From Bacteroidales bacterium (GTDB lineage: Bacteria; Bacteroidota; Bacteroidia; Bacteroidales; WCHB1-69), in contig JAISDH010000135.1 in assembly GCA_031264975.1 (NCBI GenBank), forward strand, positions 1-8,664: 8,664 nucleotides of DNA, given 5' to 3'. Below, in pieces: positions 6,326-8,664 of this stretch. Made by a program: the position numbers and the translations under genes. Every line of letters starts with the position of its first letter. Position 1 is the first letter of the stretch. Below the pieces are notes generated by a model. It did no database searches, was not told where the DNA came from, and was given only the letters and a program-made list of their open reading frames with translations.

Positions 6326-6745
6326 GTACAAACCTTTGGGTATAAGAAACAAGGAACAAAGAACAAGATGTTGGAAGAAAGATGTAAAAGGTAGGGAAGA
6401 AGAAACAAAGAACAAGAAACAAGATGTAAATAGAAGAAGACAAGAAATAGGGTGCAAGGGACAAAGTGTAAAGATAAGGGTACAAGAAAAAATGTGCAAA
6501 GGACAAAGTGTAAAGAGAAGGAGACAAGAAACAATATGTAAAGGATAAAGTGTAAAGAGGAGGATACAAGAAACAAGGTGCAAGAGACAAAGTATAAAGA
6601 GAAGGGGAGAAGAAACGAGGTACAAGAGACAAGGCATAAAGAGGAGGGGACAAGGAACAAGATACAAAGAACAAGGCATAAAGAATAGGGGAGAAGGAAC
6701 AAAGAAAAAGAGACAAAATGTAATATAGAAGAAATAAGGTGAAAG
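6326..6745. repeat. 420-bp purine-rich array of 60 heptamers
   Basis: The + strand parses without indel into 60 units of 7 bp, such as GAACAAG, GTGTAAA, AGACAAG and GGACAAA; A dominates at the fifth and sixth positions. Superimposed is a 42-bp (six-heptamer) higher order: six consecutive copies at 6452, 6494, 6536, 6578, 6620 and 6662, one earlier copy at 6382-6423, and a 28-bp copy at 6424-6451 lacking exactly two heptamers. Three minus-strand frames stay open across it (133-166 codons, L/S/F/C/Y-rich) because a 7-nt repeat reads as nearly the same peptide in all frames. They are not credible genes. Confidence 0.95.
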
Positions 6746-6772
6746 GATGCGAATAACAACCATGGATTAATT

Positions 6773-6933
6773 CTTTCGCCCTTTCACCTTCTGCCTTTCA
6801 TCTTTTAACCAATACTTTGTCCTTTATTCCTTGCCCCTTGTTCCCTACATCGTGTTCCTTGTCCCGTGTTCCTTGTATCCTCTCTTTTCCTTTCGTCCTC
6901 TCTTCCTTTCGCCCTTTTATCCTCCGTCTTGTG
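6773..6933. repeat. 161-bp pyrimidine-rich array of 23 heptamers
   Basis: Twenty-three units of 7 bp in one register without indel, consensus CCTTGTY / CCTTTCA; the fourth base is T in 20 of 23. The reverse complement of CCTTGTY is RACAAGG, the word found in the purine-rich arrays, so this is the same family in opposite orientation. The array runs through the stop codon (6917-6919) and last codons of the minus-strand PAP2 gene. Confidence 0.92.
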
Positions 6934-7522
6934 TTTGTTTTTGGGATGTAATATTTTTTCTTGCCAGGGAATACAGCCAAAGGGTAAAAGAACCGCATCC
7001 GAGTCCCACCAAAGCGCCGCAAATGACGTCGCCCGGATAGTGAACTCCTAAATATATTCGCGTAAAGGAAAAGAGAATCGCCCACAGGAAAAAAAGCCAA
7101 CGTATGTTTTTATGCACCGGTTTGAAAAAGTAAAAAAGCAATAACGCCAGCGAAAAACTGTTCGCCGCATGAGAGGAAACAAAACCATACGAACCTCCCT
7201 TATACACTTCCCCGTCTTTGGAAACGTGCAAATGTAATTGATGATTTATCTCTGTGTTATGACTGGGTCGAAAACGTTCTGCCTTGTCTTTGATAAACCC
7301 CGAAAGCTGATCGGAAAAGACAATGGATAAGGCTAAAAAAGCGAGAACCAAGCCCATTCTCTTTTTGTAATACTTCCACATAAACCACAATACAAGCAAC
7401 AATATCGGCGTCCAAAACCAAATTGTGGTCATCCAATACATCAACATATCAAGAAATGGACGATGCCATCCATTCAACAAAAGCAACAATGCCTGGTCTG
7501 CCTCTAATAATCGTTCCAACAT
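6917..7522 (-). CDS. PAP2-family membrane phosphatase
   Basis: A 201-residue integral inner-membrane phosphatase of the phosphatidic acid phosphatase 2 superfamily. The three catalytic motifs are present: K78-DKAERF-R85-P86 (KX6RP), S116-S117-H118 (the PSGH motif, here SSHA) and R155-IYLGV-H161-YPG-D165 (RX5HX3D). Hydrophobic segments lie at about 10-17, 32-49, 57-73, 119-133, 141-158 and 167-185, with the catalytic loops between them on one face. Likely substrates are undecaprenyl pyrophosphate (lipid carrier recycling) or another lipid phosphate; the sequence does not discriminate, and an LpxE- or PgpB-like role is possible. The ATG follows the stop codon of the NamZ-like gene with no spacing (TAAATG), so translation is probably coupled. 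The last five codons and the stop lie inside a heptamer array, so the C-terminal tail TQDGG may vary between strains. Confidence 0.92.
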   Translation of the reverse strand: MLERLLEADQALLLLLNGWHRPFLDMLMYWMTTIWFWTPILLLVLWFMWKYYKKRMGLVLAFLALSIVFSDQLSGFIKDKAERFRPSHNTEINHQLHLHVSKDGEVYKGGSYGFVSSHAANSFSLALLLFYFFKPVHKNIRWLFFLWAILFSFTRIYLGVHYPGDVICGALVGLGCGSFTLWLYSLARKNITSQKQTQDGG

Positions 7523-8664
7523 TTATTCGAAATCAGGATAAAGTAAATATTTCTTGCGCACTTGCTTAAATTTAGTCAAATCTTTTTGCCAGGATGCTTT
7601 TATTTCATCGGCGGTTTTCCCCGCAATGATTTGTTGCCGCAACGATTTATTGCCGGCTAATCTGTCAAAGGAAGAAGTGAAAAACTTTGCCTTGTCGGGA
7701 TAATTCGCGTATGCTTCTATGAGTAACCCTACATTAATGAAATTACTATTTTTCATGAAGATAAGCGAAAGATTGGTCAAGTCAAACCCGCGACATCTTT
7801 GTCCCAGACAGGGTGGATTGGTGGCGATACCCGGAATATTTTCCGGCGTAAAATAAATATTTCCTATTGGAAAATCAGGATGACCGTAAATACAAAATGG
7901 ATTCTCCGTCCCCCTTCCAACACTCATCACCGTTCCCTCAAAAAGGCATAAGCTTGGATACAGATAAATAGCCGCCATAGACGACAGGTTGGGAGACGGA
8001 TTTATAGAAAGTTGATAACGTAACATGTGTGCATACCCAAATATCGGAATGACGGTCAAATCACATTTTCTCTTTCCTGTCAACCACCCTTCGCCGTTAA
8101 TCATTCCCGCATATTCTCCGATAGTCAACCCGTGCGCTACCGGAACGGGATGCATGCCTATAAATGAACGAAAAGCAGTATCTAAAACAGGTCCGTCCAC
8201 CCAAAAACCGTTTGGATTGGGTCTGTCCAGCACAATAACCTTTATATTCTTTTCCGCAGCCGCTTCCATGATATAATGTAAGGTTGAGATGTAGGTATAA
8301 AACCGCGCGCCCACATCCTGTATGTCAAAAACAATGACGTCGATTTCTTTAAGTTGTTCTCCTGTTGGTTTTTTATTATTGCCGTAAAGGGAAATAACGG
8401 GGACTTTGGTTTTGCTGTCGACCGCGTCATGAACGGTTTTTCCCGCTTCTTCGTTGCCCCTGAAACCGTGTTCGGGAGAAAATACTTTTACTATCTTCAT
8501 CCCCGCTTCCACAAGGGTATCAAGTAAATGAACATCCTTTATCATCGCCGTATGATTAACGCATAAGGCAACATTTTTTCCAGCCAACAGGGGAAAATAT
8601 TCTTGTGTCCGAGCGGCTCCCACCTGTATTTGGGCGTCCCCAATATCAATAAAAATAACGTCTT
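7523..8664 (-). CDS. namZ: DUF1343 / NamZ-like exo-beta-N-acetylmuramidase, 5' truncated
   Basis: The frame is open to the window edge; an internal GTG at 8621-8623 is not a convincing start, because the conserved region begins upstream of it (IQVGAARTQEYFPLLAGK). The true start, and probably a signal peptide, lie outside. Signatures counted from that GTG: VNHTAM (23-28), VFSPEHGFRG (47-56, containing Glu51), VIVFDIQDVGARFYTYIST (96-114), VLDRPNPNGFWVDGP and VAHGLTIGEYAGMINGEGW, then the C-terminal VRKKYLLYP typical of DUF1343. Characterised members (Bacillus NamZ/YbbC) release MurNAc from the non-reducing end of peptidoglycan fragments during cell-wall recycling; many Bacteroidota relatives are exported. 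The family call is strong; the exact substrate is inferred from the family. It is first in a pair with the PAP2 gene, its stop touching that start codon. Confidence 0.92.
   Translation of the reverse strand, partial: DVIFIDIGDAQIQVGAARTQEYFPLLAGKNVALCVNHTAMIKDVHLLDTLVEAGMKIVKVFSPEHGFRGNEEAGKTVHDAVDSKTKVPVISLYGNNKKPTGEQLKEIDVIVFDIQDVGARFYTYISTLHYIMEAAAEKNIKVIVLDRPNPNGFWVDGPVLDTAFRSFIGMHPVPVAHGLTIGEYAGMINGEGWLTGKRKCDLTVIPIFGYAHMLRYQLSINPSPNLSSMAAIYLYPSLCLFEGTVMSVGRGTENPFCIYGHPDFPIGNIYFTPENIPGIATNPPCLGQRCRGFDLTNLSLIFMKNSNFINVGLLIEAYANYPDKAKFFTSSFDRLAGNKSLRQQIIAGKTADEIKASWQKDLTKFKQVRKKYLLYPDFE

Noticed and set aside
6259..6763. Three overlapping minus-strand frames of 133-166 codons
   Set aside because: They are all L/S/F/C/Y-rich and look alike because a 7-nt repeat gives nearly the same peptide in every frame. 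No ribosome site, domain or signal; they are products of the pyrimidine-rich complement of the array.
8621..8623. GTG as the start codon of the NamZ-like gene
   Set aside because: The frame stays open to the window edge and the conserved N-terminal region starts before this codon, so the gene is truncated by the window rather than starting here.

Overview
The window looks like chromosome from a member of the Bacteroidota, probably Bacteroidales. Three things point there: a type IX secretion (T9SS) C-terminal sorting domain on the first gene, a tRNA promoter matching the Bacteroidota pattern (TTG, 21 nt, TAnnTTTG), and A-rich leaders without a Shine-Dalgarno sequence before trmD and radA. The coding content is ordinary. 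The non-coding content is not.

Layout. (1) Positions 1-1662 (+) hold the 3' part of a large secreted, multi-domain surface protein. Two hairpins follow it, the second a convincing intrinsic terminator. (2) Positions 1842-2208 hold low-complexity DNA, a purine-rich block followed by a pyrimidine-rich block. (3) Positions 2229-5184 (+) hold tRNA-Arg(UCG) with its own promoter, then an OmpR-type response regulator, trmD and radA, closely spaced and probably at least partly co-transcribed. (4) Positions 5185-6916 are a 1.7 kb convergent gap with no confident gene. It contains a short heptamer array, about 550 bp of AT-rich DNA, eight 42-bp units rich in dyad symmetry, more AT-rich DNA, a 420-bp purine-rich array and a pyrimidine-rich array. 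(5) Positions 6917-8664 (-) hold a DUF1343/NamZ-like gene, cut by the window edge, whose stop codon directly abuts the start of a PAP2-family phosphatase gene.

How the genes fit together. TrmD methylates G37 of tRNAs carrying G36-G37, and the tRNA-Arg just upstream has exactly that pair. RadA serves recombination. The response regulator has no partner kinase here. The NamZ-like protein (peptidoglycan-derived MurNAc release) and the PAP2 protein (possible undecaprenyl-pyrophosphate or lipid phosphatase) suggest a small envelope or peptidoglycan-turnover operon.

Main unusual signals. First, the intergenic low-complexity DNA is built from degenerate 7-bp units. One array (6326-6745) parses as 60 consecutive heptamers with no indel. 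Another (6773-6933) parses as 23 heptamers and runs through the stop codon of the PAP2 gene. The same word family (RACAAGG / CCTTGTY) appears in both large intergenic gaps and on both strands. Second, a 42-bp array (5791-6126) packs overlapping palindromes into each unit. It keeps reading frames open on both strands, but its unit-to-unit differences do not look protein-selected. Third, the tRNA carries an apparently compensatory change of the near-universal elbow pair G19-C56 to A19-U56.
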